Source: Comamonas antarctica (GTDB lineage Bacteria; Pseudomonadota; Gammaproteobacteria; Burkholderiales; Burkholderiaceae_C). From it: a DNA stretch of 64,000 bases. The translations under genes were made by a program, and so were the position numbers. A model generated the notes under the pieces. The model searched no databases. It saw nothing but the letters and a program-made list of their open reading frames with translations, and was not told where the DNA came from. How positions within the stretch are numbered: position 1 is the first letter of the stretch; the number at the start of each line of letters is the position of its first letter. The DNA is taken from contig NZ_CP054840.1 of the NCBI RefSeq assembly GCF_013363755.1, forward strand, positions 3,876,001 through 3,940,000. The letters are read 5' to 3'. Of the stretch, positions 1 through 10,155 are shown in pieces.

Positions 1-1481
1 ATGGTTTCGCGGTAGGCCACCTGGGGCTTGCCGACGTTGGCTTCCACGCCGAATTCACGCTTCATGCGGTCGACGATGATTTCCAGGTGCAGCTCGCCCA
101 TACCGGCGATGATGGTCTGGCCCGATTCTTCGTCGGAACGCACGCGGAACGACGGATCCTCGGCAGCCAGGCGCGACAGGGCGATACCCATCTTTTCCTG
201 GTCGGCCTTGCTCTTGGGCTCGACGGCCTGGGCAATCACGGGCTCGGGGAAGACCATGCGTTCCAGGATGATCGGGTCGTTGACGTCGGCCAGCGTTTCG
301 CCGGTCGTCACGTCCTTCAGGCCCACGCAGGCAGCGATGTCACCGGCGCGAATTTCTTCGACTTCCAGGCGTTCGTTGGCGTGCATCTGCACGATACGGC
401 CGATACGTTCCTTCTTGCCCTTGACCGCGTTCAGCACGGTGTCGCCCTTGGACAGCACGCCCGAGTACACACGCACGAAGGTCAGCTGACCAACGAAGGG
501 GTCGGTCATCAGCTTGAATGCCAGCGCCGAGAACTTCTCGTTGTCGTCGGCCTTGCGCGTCAGCTTCTTCTCTTCGTCTTCGGGGTCGGTACCTTCGATC
601 GCAGGCACTTCCACGGGAGCCGGCAGGAACTGGATCACGGCGTCCAGCATGCGCTGCACGCCCTTGTTCTTGAAGGCCGAGCCGCACAGCATGGGCTGGA
701 TTTCCACAGCCAGCGTACGCGTACGCAGGCCGTCCATGATTTCCTCTTCCGAGAGCGAACCCTCTTCGAGGTACTTGTTCATCAGCTCTTCGCTGGCTTC
801 AGCCGCGGCTTCGACCATCTTCTCGCGCCACTCGTTGGCCACGTCGACCAGGTCGGCGGGGATGTCGCGGTATTCGAACTTCATGCCCTGCGACTTTTCG
901 TCCCAGAAGATGGCCTTCATCTTGACCAGGTCGACCACGCCTTCGAAGCCGTCTTCGGCACCGATGGGCACGACGATTGGCACGGGGTTGGCCTTCAGGC
1001 GCAGCTTCATCTGGTCCACGACCTTGAAGAAGTTGGCACCGGTACGGTCCATCTTGTTCACGAACGCCAGACGGGGCACGCGGTACTTGTTGGCTTGGCG
1101 CCACACGGTTTCCGACTGGGGCTGCACGCCACCCACGGCGCAGTAGACCATGCAGGCGCCGTCGAGCACGCGCATCGAACGCTCGACTTCAATCGTGAAG
1201 TCGACGTGGCCGGGGGTGTCGATGATGTTGAAACGGTGCTCGGGGAACGAACGGTCCATGCCCGACCAGAAGCAGGTCGTGGCAGCGGAGGTGATCGTGA
1301 TGCCGCGCTCTTGTTCCTGCTCCATCCAGTCCATGGTGGCAGCGCCATCGTGCACTTCGCCCAGCTTGTGGTTCACGCCGGTATAGAACAGGATACGCTC
1401 GGTGGTGGTGGTTTTACCGGCGTCGATGTGAGCGGAAATACCGATATTGCGGTAGCGCTCAATGGGGGTCTTGCGAGCCAT
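1..1481 (-). CDS. fusA: Elongation factor G (partial, C-terminus outside window)
   Basis: Translational GTPase that drives translocation of tRNA and mRNA through the ribosome. The ATG is at 1481 and the frame stays open to the window edge, giving about 493 of the usual ~700 residues, so the end is missing because of the window and not through mutation. The GTPase domain is intact: P-loop AHIDAGKTT near residue 17, DTPGHVDF in switch II, and NKMD. The domain II and III region follows. It is the third gene of the str operon (rpsL, rpsG, fusA); tuf would be expected further left. A stable hairpin lies in the rpsG-fusA gap. Identification is certain. Confidence 0.98.
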   Translation of the reverse strand, partial: MARKTPIERYRNIGISAHIDAGKTTTTERILFYTGVNHKLGEVHDGAATMDWMEQEQERGITITSAATTCFWSGMDRSFPEHRFNIIDTPGHVDFTIEVERSMRVLDGACMVYCAVGGVQPQSETVWRQANKYRVPRLAFVNKMDRTGANFFKVVDQMKLRLKANPVPIVVPIGAEDGFEGVVDLVKMKAIFWDEKSQGMKFEYRDIPADLVDVANEWREKMVEAAAEASEELMNKYLEEGSLSEEEIMDGLRTRTLAVEIQPMLCGSAFKNKGVQRMLDAVIQFLPAPVEVPAIEGTDPEDEEKKLTRKADDNEKFSALAFKLMTDPFVGQLTFVRVYSGVLSKGDTVLNAVKGKKERIGRIVQMHANERLEVEEIRAGDIAACVGLKDVTTGETLADVNDPIILERMVFPEPVIAQAVEPKSKADQEKMGIALSRLAAEDPSFRVRSDEESGQTIIAGMGELHLEIIVDRMKREFGVEANVGKPQVAYRET

Positions 1482-1568
1482 GGTGGATCCTTAATTGATC
1501 GTCTGGAGAGGGTCTGCCGACCGGAGACTGTGGGCAGCAGATATAGATGGGGCCACTCTGAATCGAGA

Positions 1569-1602
1569 CAAGGCCGCAGGCAAAAACTTGCGAGCGGCCT
1601 TG
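1569..1602 (-). other. Hairpin in the rpsG-fusA intercistronic region
   Basis: Perfect 9-bp arms CAAGGCCGC (1569-1577) and GCGGCCTTG (1594-1602) enclose a 2x2 internal mismatch and a second perfect 4-bp stem, GCAA/TTGC (1580-1583 / 1588-1591), with a 4-nt loop. No T-tract follows on the minus strand, so it is not a normal intrinsic terminator. It could tune fusA expression, mark an mRNA processing point, or bind a ribosomal protein; the last is only an analogy with S7 autoregulation of the E. coli str operon. Confidence 0.5.
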
Positions 1603-1624
1603 GTCGAAAAAGGCTGACGCCGAT

Positions 1625-2098
1625 TTAGAAGCGGAAGTGGCTGAACGCCTTGTTGGCTTCTGCCATGCGGTGCACTTCGTCACGCTTCTTCATCGCGCCG
1701 CCACGACCTTCGGTCGCTTCGAGCAGCTCGTTGGCCAGGCGCTGGGCCATGGACTTTTCACCGCGCTTGCGAGCAGCTTCCTTGATCCAGCGCATGGACA
1801 GGGCCAGGCGACGGACAGGACGCACTTCAACAGGCACCTGGTAGTTTGCACCACCCACGCGGCGGGACTTGACTTCCACCATGGGCTTCACATTGTTGAT
1901 GGCAACCACGAACGCTTCCAGAGCGTCTTTGTCGGGGTGCTTCTTCTGGATCAGTTCCAGGGCGCCGTAAATGATGCGCTCTGCAACTGCCTTCTTGCCG
2001 CCTTCCATGATCACGTTCATGAATTTGGACAGCTCGACGTTGCCGAACTTGGGATCCGGCAGAATTTCACGTTTGGGGACTTCGCGACGACGTGGCAT
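1625..2098 (-). CDS. rpsG: 30S ribosomal protein S7
   Basis: Primary 16S rRNA-binding protein of the small-subunit head. It has 157 residues, close to the usual 156-157, and starts [10 protein letters not shown], with the conserved GGANYQVP segment in the middle and the [15 protein letters not shown] tail typical of betaproteobacterial S7. It is the second gene of the str operon, 162 bp downstream of rpsL and 143 bp upstream of fusA. Those gaps are wider than in many str operons and hold no extra gene that I can see. The family is certain. Confidence 0.98.
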   Translation of the reverse strand: MPRRREVPKREILPDPKFGNVELSKFMNVIMEGGKKAVAERIIYGALELIQKKHPDKDALEAFVVAINNVKPMVEVKSRRVGGANYQVPVEVRPVRRLALSMRWIKEAARKRGEKSMAQRLANELLEATEGRGGAMKKRDEVHRMAEANKAFSHFRF

Positions 2099-2260
2099 TT
2101 TTTACCTCTATCTTTGCTTCAGTTGGCGTCTTTCCAGACACCGCGGGGCCCAACAGGACTCCCACTTACTCGACCCACGCAAGACATTTGCGCTTGGGGT
2201 CACTACGTTTGCACTGCCTGCCTGGCAGCTCAAACACCGAAAATCTGTCTACAGAAAGGC

Positions 2261-2638
2261 TTAGGCCTTCTTGGGACGCTTGGCACCGTACTTGGAGCGC
2301 GACTGCTTGCGATCCTTGACGCCTTGCAGATCCAGCGAACCGCGGACGATGTGGTAACGCACACCGGGCAAGTCCTTGACACGACCGCCGCGAACCAGCA
2401 CGACGCTGTGTTCCTGCAGGTTGTGGCCTTCACCGCCGATGTAGGAGATGACCTCGAAACCGTTGGTCAGGCGCACCTTGGCGACCTTACGCAGAGCGGA
2501 GTTAGGCTTCTTGGGCGTCGTGGTGTACACACGGGTGCACACGCCGCGGCGCTGGGGAGAGTTTTCCATCGCAGGGCTCTTGGACTTGATCGTTTCGACC
2601 GAGCGCCCCTGACGAACGAGCTGGTTAATGGTTGGCAT
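2261..2638 (-). CDS. rpsL: 30S ribosomal protein S12
   Basis: Decoding-centre protein of the 30S subunit and the classic site of streptomycin resistance. The chosen ATG at 2638 gives 125 residues beginning [12 protein letters not shown], which matches the family. The frame is open 26 codons further upstream, but that extension looks nothing like S12, and an AGGGA ribosome-binding site sits just before 2638. The conserved [10 protein letters not shown] segment is intact, including the lysine commonly changed in streptomycin-resistant mutants (TPKKPNS), so the sequence is wild type there. It is the first gene of the str operon. Confidence 0.98.
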   Translation of the reverse strand: MPTINQLVRQGRSVETIKSKSPAMENSPQRRGVCTRVYTTTPKKPNSALRKVAKVRLTNGFEVISYIGGEGHNLQEHSVVLVRGGRVKDLPGVRYHIVRGSLDLQGVKDRKQSRSKYGAKRPKKA

Positions 2639-2756
2639 GTATACGTCCCTAAACGTAAAAAACGAAAACGTGAATCCCTTCGGAATTTCCGAAAAGCCCT
2701 CAACTGTAGCAGCCAAGAGGCTTCAATGCAAGCGTGCCCTTCGGGCCTTGGGGGGC

Positions 2757-2784
2757 ACCCTTCGACAGGCTCAGGGTGAGCGGA
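2757..2784 (+). repeat. REP-like palindromic element (family R1)
   Basis: Copy of the short motif CCTTCGACAGGCTCAGGGTG in the gap upstream of rpsL. Related copies lie at 2891, 52099, 52188, 59810 and 60954-61039. Such TTCGACxGGCTCAGG elements are common intergenic repeats of Burkholderiales, usually spread by REP-associated transposases; none is encoded in this window. Confidence 0.75.
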
Positions 2785-2800
2785 TGTCTGACGAGGAAGC

Positions 2801-2882
2801 GTGGGGGCCAGGTTTTGCCGCCGGGCCGCCGGATGGCCGGCCCCGCCCAAGGCAAAACGCGGTGGGGGCTTTGCCCCCAATG
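2801..2882 (+). repeat. Intergenic repeat with GTTTTGCC/GGCAAAAC inverted arms (family R2)
   Basis: About 80 bp with perfect 8-bp inverted arms GTTTTGCC (2812-2819) and GGCAAAAC (2851-2858), a GC-rich core rich in CCGG, and a trailing GGGGGCT...GCCCCC stem. Near-identical units are duplicated in tandem at 52247-52467, and both sites also carry R1 REP elements. It fills much of the 306-bp non-coding stretch 2639-2944, which must also hold the rpsL promoter. Confidence 0.75.
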
Positions 2883-2890
2883 GAGGGGCA

Positions 2891-2916
2891 CCCTTCGACA
2901 GCCTCAGGGCGAGCGG
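2891..2916 (+). repeat. REP-like palindromic element (family R1)
   Basis: Second R1 copy in this gap, CCTTCGACAGCCTCAGGGCG, directly after the R2 unit. The two R1 copies bracket the R2 repeat in the same orientation. Confidence 0.7.
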
Positions 2917-2944
2917 CTTATCAGTGGGGGAGCCTGGGGGCCCG

Positions 2945-4114
2945 TTACTTTATCCAGAGGCGGATCGAGTCCCACAGGCGGCCGAAGAAGCCTGCTTGTT
3001 CCACTGCTTCGAGCGCGACCAGTGGCACTTCAGCCACGGTCTTGTCGTCCAGCGTGACCTTGAGCGTGCCCATGGGCTGGCCCTTGGTGAACGGGGCTAT
3101 CAGCGGGTCCTGGCGCACGACTTCGGTCTTGAGCTTGCCGCCCGAGCCGGCGGGCACGGTGACGACGATGGGCTTGGCCTGGCCGATCTGGATGGTGCTG
3201 GCCTGGCCCTTCCAGACCTCGGGCGTGGCCACGGGCTGGCCCGCGTCGAACAGCTTGACCGAGTCGAATGCCGTGTAGCCCCAGTTCAGCAGCTTCTGGC
3301 TTTCGGTGGCGCGCGAGTTGGCGCTCGATGCTCCCAGCACGATGGACAGCAGGCGGCGTTCGCCGACCTGGGGCATGGTGCGTTTGGAGGTCGAGACCAG
3401 GCAGTAGCCGGCAGCCGCCGTGTGGCCGGTCTTCAGGCCGTCGACGGTGGGATCGCGGAACAGCAGGGTGTTGCGGTTCGTTCCGTTCGACGCCGGCGTG
3501 CCTTCGTAGTGGTACTGCTTGGTCGAGTAGTAGTGCATGTACTCGGGGAATTCCTGCATCAGGCGCTGGGCCAGGATGGACAGGTCGCGTGCCGTGGTCA
3601 GGTGGCCGGGTTCGGTCAGGCCTTCAGGATTCTTGTAGCTCGTGCCCTTCATGCCCAGGGCCTTGGCCTGTTCGTTCATCAGGCGCACGAAATTCTCGAC
3701 CGAACCGCCCACGCCTTCGGCGAGCGCGACGGTCGCGTCATTGCCGGACTGGACGATCATGCCCTTGATCAGGTCGTCGACGGGCACCTGCATCTTGGGG
3801 TCGATGAACATGCGCGAGCCGGGCATCTTCCAGGCGCGTTCGCTGACCGGGAATCGCTGCTCGAGCGTGATCTTCTTGGCACGCAGCGCGTCGAACACCA
3901 GGTAGCCGGTCATCAGCTTGGTCAGCGAGGCCTGCTCGATGGGCGCATCGATGTCCTTGGCGCCGAGCACCTGGTTGGCCGTCACGTCCACCAGCAGGTA
4001 GTTGCGCGCGGCGATTTCGGGTGGCTGGGGCAGGCTCACCTGGGCCAGCGCCAACACGGGGGCCACCGCCGCGGTGACGGCAAGAACACGCAGGGTGTAG
4101 GAAATCGGGGTCAT
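2945..4114 (-). CDS. D-alanyl-D-alanine carboxypeptidase (PBP5/6 type)
   Basis: Penicillin-binding protein that trims the terminal D-alanine from peptidoglycan pentapeptides in the periplasm. The 389 residues begin with a Sec signal peptide ending near ALAQ (residue 25). The catalytic triad motifs are all present: S63-L-T-K66, S123-G-N125 and K228-T-G230. A C-terminal beta domain ends in an amphipathic helix (FFGRLWDSIRLWIK) typical of PBP5/6 membrane anchoring. It is last in a minus-strand run with the hydrolase, ferredoxin-like, VanZ-like and HemJ-like genes, 87 bp after the hydrolase. Which paralogue (dacA, dacC or dacD) cannot be told. Confidence 0.95.
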   Translation of the reverse strand: MTPISYTLRVLAVTAAVAPVLALAQVSLPQPPEIAARNYLLVDVTANQVLGAKDIDAPIEQASLTKLMTGYLVFDALRAKKITLEQRFPVSERAWKMPGSRMFIDPKMQVPVDDLIKGMIVQSGNDATVALAEGVGGSVENFVRLMNEQAKALGMKGTSYKNPEGLTEPGHLTTARDLSILAQRLMQEFPEYMHYYSTKQYHYEGTPASNGTNRNTLLFRDPTVDGLKTGHTAAAGYCLVSTSKRTMPQVGERRLLSIVLGASSANSRATESQKLLNWGYTAFDSVKLFDAGQPVATPEVWKGQASTIQIGQAKPIVVTVPAGSGGKLKTEVVRQDPLIAPFTKGQPMGTLKVTLDDKTVAEVPLVALEAVEQAGFFGRLWDSIRLWIK

Positions 4115-4201
4115 TTGAAGCTCGGGAATGGTCTGAAAAAACGCCCGCGCAGCGGCGGGCGGCGAAACACGGCGGGCGGCTGCGGCCGCCTGCCTCGGGC
4201 G

Positions 4202-4843
4202 TCACAGCCCGGGCAACAGGTGGCGCACCACCAGGCTCTTGAGCAGCGGCAATTGTCCGTGAAAGAAATGGCCGCCTCCCGGAACAACTGTGACAGGGAG
4301 TATCTGCGGCCGCGCCCAATCCATGACCGAGGCCAGCTCGACGGTGTCGTCGGCCTCGCCATGGATCACCAGCGTGCGCTGCTGGGCATCGGCCGGAACC
4401 GGCGCGACGCTGAAGCGGCTGGTGGCCGTGCCGACCAGCACGGCGCGCTCGACGCGGCCCTCGGGCCAGAGCTGGGCCAGCGCGTGGCTGGTGACGAAGG
4501 CGCCAAAGGAAAAGCCGGCCAGCGCAATCGGGCCCTCGGGAGCGACCTGGCGCACCACTTCAAGCAGATCCTGCAGCTCGCCCTGCCCCGCGTCATGCGT
4601 GCCGGCGCTGGCGCCCACGCCGCGGAAGTTGAAGCGCACGGCGGTGAAGCCGCTTTGCACAAAGGCACGCGCCAGGGTCTGCACGACCTTGTTGTCCATG
4701 CTGCCGCCAAACAGCGGATGGGGATGGGCGATGACCGCCACGCCGCGCGGCGCCTGGCCTTCGGACAGATGGGCCGCGTCGCGCAACGCCTCGATGGCGC
4801 CGGCGGCGCCGGTCAGGGTCAGGCGTTCAGTCTGTGCATTCAC
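4202..4843 (-). CDS. Alpha/beta hydrolase (COG2945-like)
   Basis: Small cytoplasmic alpha/beta-hydrolase of 213 residues with no signal peptide. Visible are the HPHPLFGG oxyanion-region motif (from H40), the nucleophile elbow GFSFG near residue 114, an acid in HGEADDTV, and the catalytic His in GGGHFFHG. This is the pattern of the short HPHP hydrolases, many of unknown substrate. The start has a family-like N-terminus and no better alternative. It lies 78 bp after the ferredoxin-like gene on the same strand. Substrate unknown; an esterase role is inferred only from the fold. Confidence 0.85.
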   Translation of the reverse strand: MNAQTERLTLTGAAGAIEALRDAAHLSEGQAPRGVAVIAHPHPLFGGSMDNKVVQTLARAFVQSGFTAVRFNFRGVGASAGTHDAGQGELQDLLEVVRQVAPEGPIALAGFSFGAFVTSHALAQLWPEGRVERAVLVGTATSRFSVAPVPADAQQRTLVIHGEADDTVELASVMDWARPQILPVTVVPGGGHFFHGQLPLLKSLVVRHLLPGL

Positions 4844-4921
4844 GTTCGGATTCCAGGAAAGCGGCGCGCACCGGTGCCGGTGCTGCGCCTGGGAGACATT
4901 GCTCGTGGGATGGAGTGCTTT

Positions 4922-5272
4922 TCAGCGGCCGAGTTCCGGCGGCGTGAGCAGGCGCTCGACGATCTGCCCGTTCTTCAGGTGCGATTCGACGATTTCATCG
5001 ATGTCTTCGTTGTCGATGAAGGTGTACCAGGTGCCCTCGGGATAGACCACGGCCACCGGACCGGCCGCGCAGCGGTCCAGGCAGCCAGCCTTGTTGACGC
5101 GCACCTTGCCCGGGCCTGCCAGGCCCGCGGCCTTGACCTGCGACTTGCAGCGGTCGAAACCGGCCTTGGCGCCATGCAAAGCGCAGCAGTCCTCTCCTCC
5201 TGGACGCTCGTTCAGGCAGAAAAAGATGTGGCGCTCGTAGTAGCCTTTGGTGGGGGAAGTGTTGTCGCTCAT
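4922..5272 (-). CDS. Thioredoxin-like (2Fe-2S) ferredoxin domain protein
   Basis: Small 116-residue electron-transfer protein. Cysteines at 19, 29, 30, 42, 64 and 68 include the C..C..C-x3-C arrangement of thioredoxin-like [2Fe-2S] ferredoxins (HIFFCLNERPGG early, GCLDRCAAGP later), which resemble the NuoE cluster domain. The ATG at 5272 is chosen; another in-frame ATG nine bases upstream (5281) would add only MIP. It is 23 bp downstream of the VanZ-like gene. The redox partner is unknown; closeness to heme-biosynthesis genes is suggestive only. Confidence 0.85.
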   Translation of the reverse strand: MSDNTSPTKGYYERHIFFCLNERPGGEDCCALHGAKAGFDRCKSQVKAAGLAGPGKVRVNKAGCLDRCAAGPVAVVYPEGTWYTFIDNEDIDEIVESHLKNGQIVERLLTPPELGR

Positions 5273-5295
5273 GGGGATCATTCTAGGGGGGCCGC

Positions 5296-6393
5296 CTAGG
5301 AGTGGGAACCGCGGCGCGAAACCCGCAGCAGCACATAGAGCAGCGTGGCATAGGGCCAGAGCCAGCCCAGCCACTGGCCCAGGCCGTAGAAGCGGATGAA
5401 ACGCCCTTGCTCCCAGGTCTGCAGCGTCTGCGCGAAGTAGGCGCTGGTCGGCGCCTGGTTGAGCAGGCTCAGTTGCAGCATCAGCACCAGCATCAGCACT
5501 GCTGCGCAGGCCCGGCCCGGCAGCGCGATGAAAGCCGCGGCCAGCGCCATCGCGACCCAGATGGCCAGGTGCGCGGGCAGGCCCAGCCATTCCCAGGCAT
5601 GCACCGGGCCATAGCTCAGGGCTGCCGACAGTGCGGTGGCGGCAATGCCCAGGCCGACCCCGAGCGCCGCCAGCACGGCGCGGCGCCCCATGTTCGGCAC
5701 CACGCAATAGGCCAGCAGGCAGGGCGCGAGCAGGCCCAGCACCTCGCACAGCATTTCGCCGCCCGGCGACAGCGGCACCAGCGGCGCATCGCGCATCGGC
5801 AGCCATTCGAGGAACGGCGTGTCTTCGAGCATGTCGATCAACGCCAACTCCAGCCGCTCGAACACCTGGCCCAGGCTGAATGGCACGGCCGCAGGCACCA
5901 GCAGCGCCACCGGCCACAGCACCAGCAGCACGATCGCGCCGCGGGCCTGCCCGGTGAACCAGCGCGCGCGAAACAGGCTCCAGCGGTCGATCGCGCCCAG
6001 GCGCTCGAGCAGCAGCGCCAGCAGGGCGCCGAGCAGCGTGCCGGCGGCGTTGAGCGCCAGGTCCATGTTCGACGGCACGCGCCGCGGCAGGTAGATCTGC
6101 AGGAACTCCATGGCCGCCGACAGCAGCGTGCCGGCCAGCGCCGCCACCGGCACCGCGGCGCGCGGCGCATCGGAGCGCAGCAATGCCAGCGCCAACAGGA
6201 AACCCAGCGGCCCATAGCCAACGATGTTGATGTTGACGTCGAACCAGGTCCAGTACGGCGGAGGAATCCTGGCCGACAGGAATACCCAGGGGTTGATGCC
6301 CTGCGCGCGCCAGCCGGCAAAGGGAAACAGGCTCGCAAAGACGATCAGCGCCGAATAGACCAGCGCGAGTGGCCAGGCGGAAGTCTTGTGCAC
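5296..6393 (-). CDS. VanZ-like family membrane protein
   Basis: Integral membrane protein of 365 residues with about ten hydrophobic segments. The N-terminal ~125 residues carry the VanZ-like pattern: a short TM, FPFAGWR, then FDVNINIVGYGPLGFLLA, and the motif EFLQIYLPRRVPSNMDLALNAAGTLLGA. VanZ is linked to teicoplanin resistance in enterococci, but this longer proteobacterial type has no known role. It sits 23 bp after the HemJ-like gene and 23 bp before the ferredoxin-like gene, so co-transcription is likely. Confidence 0.85.
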   Translation of the reverse strand: MHKTSAWPLALVYSALIVFASLFPFAGWRAQGINPWVFLSARIPPPYWTWFDVNINIVGYGPLGFLLALALLRSDAPRAAVPVAALAGTLLSAAMEFLQIYLPRRVPSNMDLALNAAGTLLGALLALLLERLGAIDRWSLFRARWFTGQARGAIVLLVLWPVALLVPAAVPFSLGQVFERLELALIDMLEDTPFLEWLPMRDAPLVPLSPGGEMLCEVLGLLAPCLLAYCVVPNMGRRAVLAALGVGLGIAATALSAALSYGPVHAWEWLGLPAHLAIWVAMALAAAFIALPGRACAAVLMLVLMLQLSLLNQAPTSAYFAQTLQTWEQGRFIRFYGLGQWLGWLWPYATLLYVLLRVSRRGSHS

Positions 6394-6416
6394 TGCGCCG
6401 CAGCTCCCTGCCTGCC

Positions 6417-8135
<1,719 letters not shown>

Positions 8136-8196
8136 GGTGTTATCGATCACCGACGCCCGGGCGTGGCTACGCCTGGCCCAAATAGATTGAGACCTC

Positions 8197-9297
8197 ATGC
8201 GCTCCCTCCACATTGCCGCCACCGGCCCGGCCCAGGACCTGGGCGAGGAACTGCCGCTGGCGCCGCCCGCGGCGACCGGCTTCTATTGGGTTTCGTGCAC
8301 GCGGGCCGAGTTCGCGGCCGAGCTGCCGGCGCTGCAGGCCCTGCTGCACCGGCAATGCGGCGGGGCGCTGGTCGACCTGCACGTGTCCGACCTGCTCAAC
8401 GCCCAGTTGCCGTCCAACTACGACGCGACGTCGCAGTACGACCTGCTGGTGTTCCAGCGCCTGGCATCCGCGGACAGTGGCGATGCACCGCCACCGCCGC
8501 CGCAGCATGGCGCACCGGTGCTCACGCGCATCGTCACGCGGCCCGTGGGCATGGTGGTCTTCGACCGGCTGCTGCTGACCGTGCACCCCGAGAACTGCCC
8601 GGTGCGCGACTACTTCGTGCAGCGGCTGCTGGCGGAGCAGCCCATCGACGCGCGCGGCGGCCCGGCCAAACGCACGAACAGCCCGGCCGACCTGATGCTG
8701 CGGATGGTCAACCATATGGTCGACGGCTATCTGGAACTGCGCCGCGAGCTCACGCGCCAGCTCGACCACTGGCAGTCGGCGCTGCTCGAACCCAAGGCGC
8801 GCATTTCCAACTGGAGCGCCATCCTGGACGCCCGGCTGGCGCTGCACCAGCTCGATGAGATCTGCGAAGACCAGCGCGCTGCGATCCAGGAGTGGATCGA
8901 GGCGCTCGATGCCTGGCCGCTGGAGGCGCAGCCCCAGGCGCAGCGCGAACGCGAGCTGCTCAAGGTGCGCTCGCGCGACGTGCTCGAGCACATCGAGCGC
9001 GTCGTCCACCATGTGCGCCGCCTCGAGCAAAGCGCCGAGACCGCGGTGCAGATGCATTTCTCGCTGCAGAGCAACCGCGCCAACGACATCATGCGCACGC
9101 TGACCACGATCACCGCCGTGTTCCTGCCGCTGAACCTGATTGCCGCGGTGTTCGGCATGAACTTCGAGTTCATTCCGCTGGTCCACAAACAGGATGGCTT
9201 CTGGTGGGCCATGGCGGGCATGGGCGTGGTGAGCGTGGTGCTGATCTCCTATTTCTGGCGCAAGCGCTACATCGACCGGCTGGAGCGCGCGTCCTAA
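8197..9297 (+). CDS. corA: CorA-family divalent cation transporter
   Basis: Inner-membrane Mg2+/Co2+ (or Zn2+) channel of 366 residues. It has a long soluble N-terminal domain with helical segments (around residues 160-300) and two C-terminal TM helices. The signature GMN at 320-322 ends the first helix (IAAVFGMNFEF). ZntB-like members differ mainly in electrostatics, so the exact ion is open. The stop overlaps the stop of the convergent dienelactone hydrolase gene by a few bases. Confidence 0.93.
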   Translation: MRSLHIAATGPAQDLGEELPLAPPAATGFYWVSCTRAEFAAELPALQALLHRQCGGALVDLHVSDLLNAQLPSNYDATSQYDLLVFQRLASADSGDAPPPPPQHGAPVLTRIVTRPVGMVVFDRLLLTVHPENCPVRDYFVQRLLAEQPIDARGGPAKRTNSPADLMLRMVNHMVDGYLELRRELTRQLDHWQSALLEPKARISNWSAILDARLALHQLDEICEDQRAAIQEWIEALDAWPLEAQPQAQRERELLKVRSRDVLEHIERVVHHVRRLEQSAETAVQMHFSLQSNRANDIMRTLTTITAVFLPLNLIAAVFGMNFEFIPLVHKQDGFWWAMAGMGVVSVVLISYFWRKRYIDRLERAS

Positions 9298-9983
9298 GCC
9301 AGGTGCTTGTCGAAGAACGCCAGCGTGCGGTCGCGGGCCTGCAGTGCGCTGGCTTCGTCATACGCGCCGCGGTGGTCGCAATTGAAACCGTGGTCGGCAT
9401 CGTAGAGATGGATTTCGACTTCGGGATGGGCGCGGCCAAAGGCCTGGACCGCATCGACCGGAATCCAGTGGTCCTGGCGCGCGAAGTGCGCGAGCACCGG
9501 GCATTGCGGCACGCGCGCGGACTCGGCCGGGGTCGTCATTCCGCCACCGTAGTAGCACACGGCCGCGGACAGGCCGGGCTGGGTGCAGGCTGCGCGCCAG
9601 GTCATCAGGCCGCCCCAGCAGAAGCCGACGATGCCGACCTTGCCGCCGCTGATGGCCGCGGCATGCGCAATGGCCGCCTGCACTTCGGCCATCGCACCCG
9701 GCGCGGGCAGGGCTTCGGTCGCGGACTTGAGCGCCATGCCGCGCTCCATGTCTGCCTGCGCGTATCCCAGGTCCACATTGGGCTGGACGCGCGCGAACAG
9801 CGAAGGCGCGACCGAGATGTAGCCGCGCGCCGCAAAGCGCTCGGCCACGGCCTGAATGTGCGCATTGACGCCGAAGATCTCCTGCAGCACCACGATGGCG
9901 CCGCGCACCGGACCCTCGGGCACCGCCACCCACGCGGGCGCGCTGAAACCATCGGCCGAGGTCAAATTCACGAAACTTCCCAT
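9294..9983 (-). CDS. Dienelactone hydrolase family protein
   Basis: Alpha/beta-hydrolase of 229 residues. The cysteine nucleophile sits in GFCWGG, the acid in ARQDHW and the histidine in DADHGFNC, the Cys-Asp-His triad of carboxymethylenebutenolidase. Such enzymes open dienelactones in chlorocatechol breakdown, but a lone copy without catechol genes nearby may serve another ester. The ATG at 9983 gives MGSFVNLTSADG, a family-like start. It converges with corA with overlapping stops. Confidence 0.92.
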   Translation of the reverse strand: MGSFVNLTSADGFSAPAWVAVPEGPVRGAIVVLQEIFGVNAHIQAVAERFAARGYISVAPSLFARVQPNVDLGYAQADMERGMALKSATEALPAPGAMAEVQAAIAHAAAISGGKVGIVGFCWGGLMTWRAACTQPGLSAAVCYYGGGMTTPAESARVPQCPVLAHFARQDHWIPVDAVQAFGRAHPEVEIHLYDADHGFNCDHRGAYDEASALQARDRTLAFFDKHLA

Positions 9984-10095
9984 GCTGTCTTCCCTTTGCT
10001 GTTGGTTGACGTCGACGCAGGCTGCGCCGAAGCGCCGCAAGTGCTGTAATGGCGCAGCGATGCGCGATCCCACGTGCATTCTTACAGGAGACCGC

Positions 10096-10155
10096 ATGAC
10101 ATACCAAGCGCTTCTTCGGCTCGGCCCCTGCCAGCGGCGCGCAGGTGAGCGCTGA
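10096..10155 (+). CDS. Possible 19-residue leader peptide upstream of the MarC gene
   Basis: A short frame, MTYQALLRLGPCQRRAGER, begins with an ATG preceded by ACAGGAG at good spacing, and its TGA overlaps the ATG of the MarC-family gene (TGATG). The ribosome-binding site is better than that of the downstream gene, which suggests translational coupling. It may also be chance; there is no run of one amino acid to suggest classical attenuation. Confidence 0.35.
   Translation: MTYQALLRLGPCQRRAGER

Noticed and set aside
87..1628. Long open frame antisense to fusA
   Set aside because: It mirrors the codon structure of fusA on the other strand, as expected in GC-rich DNA. It is His/Val-rich, has no ribosome-binding site and no domain.
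2099..2260. Hidden small gene between rpsL and rpsG
   Set aside because: No frame with a start and ribosome-binding site on the operon strand; probably just a long intercistronic region.
2801..5299. 832-codon plus-strand frame
   Set aside because: Antisense shadow of the carboxypeptidase, hydrolase and ferredoxin-like genes; it begins in repeat DNA and has no recognisable domain.
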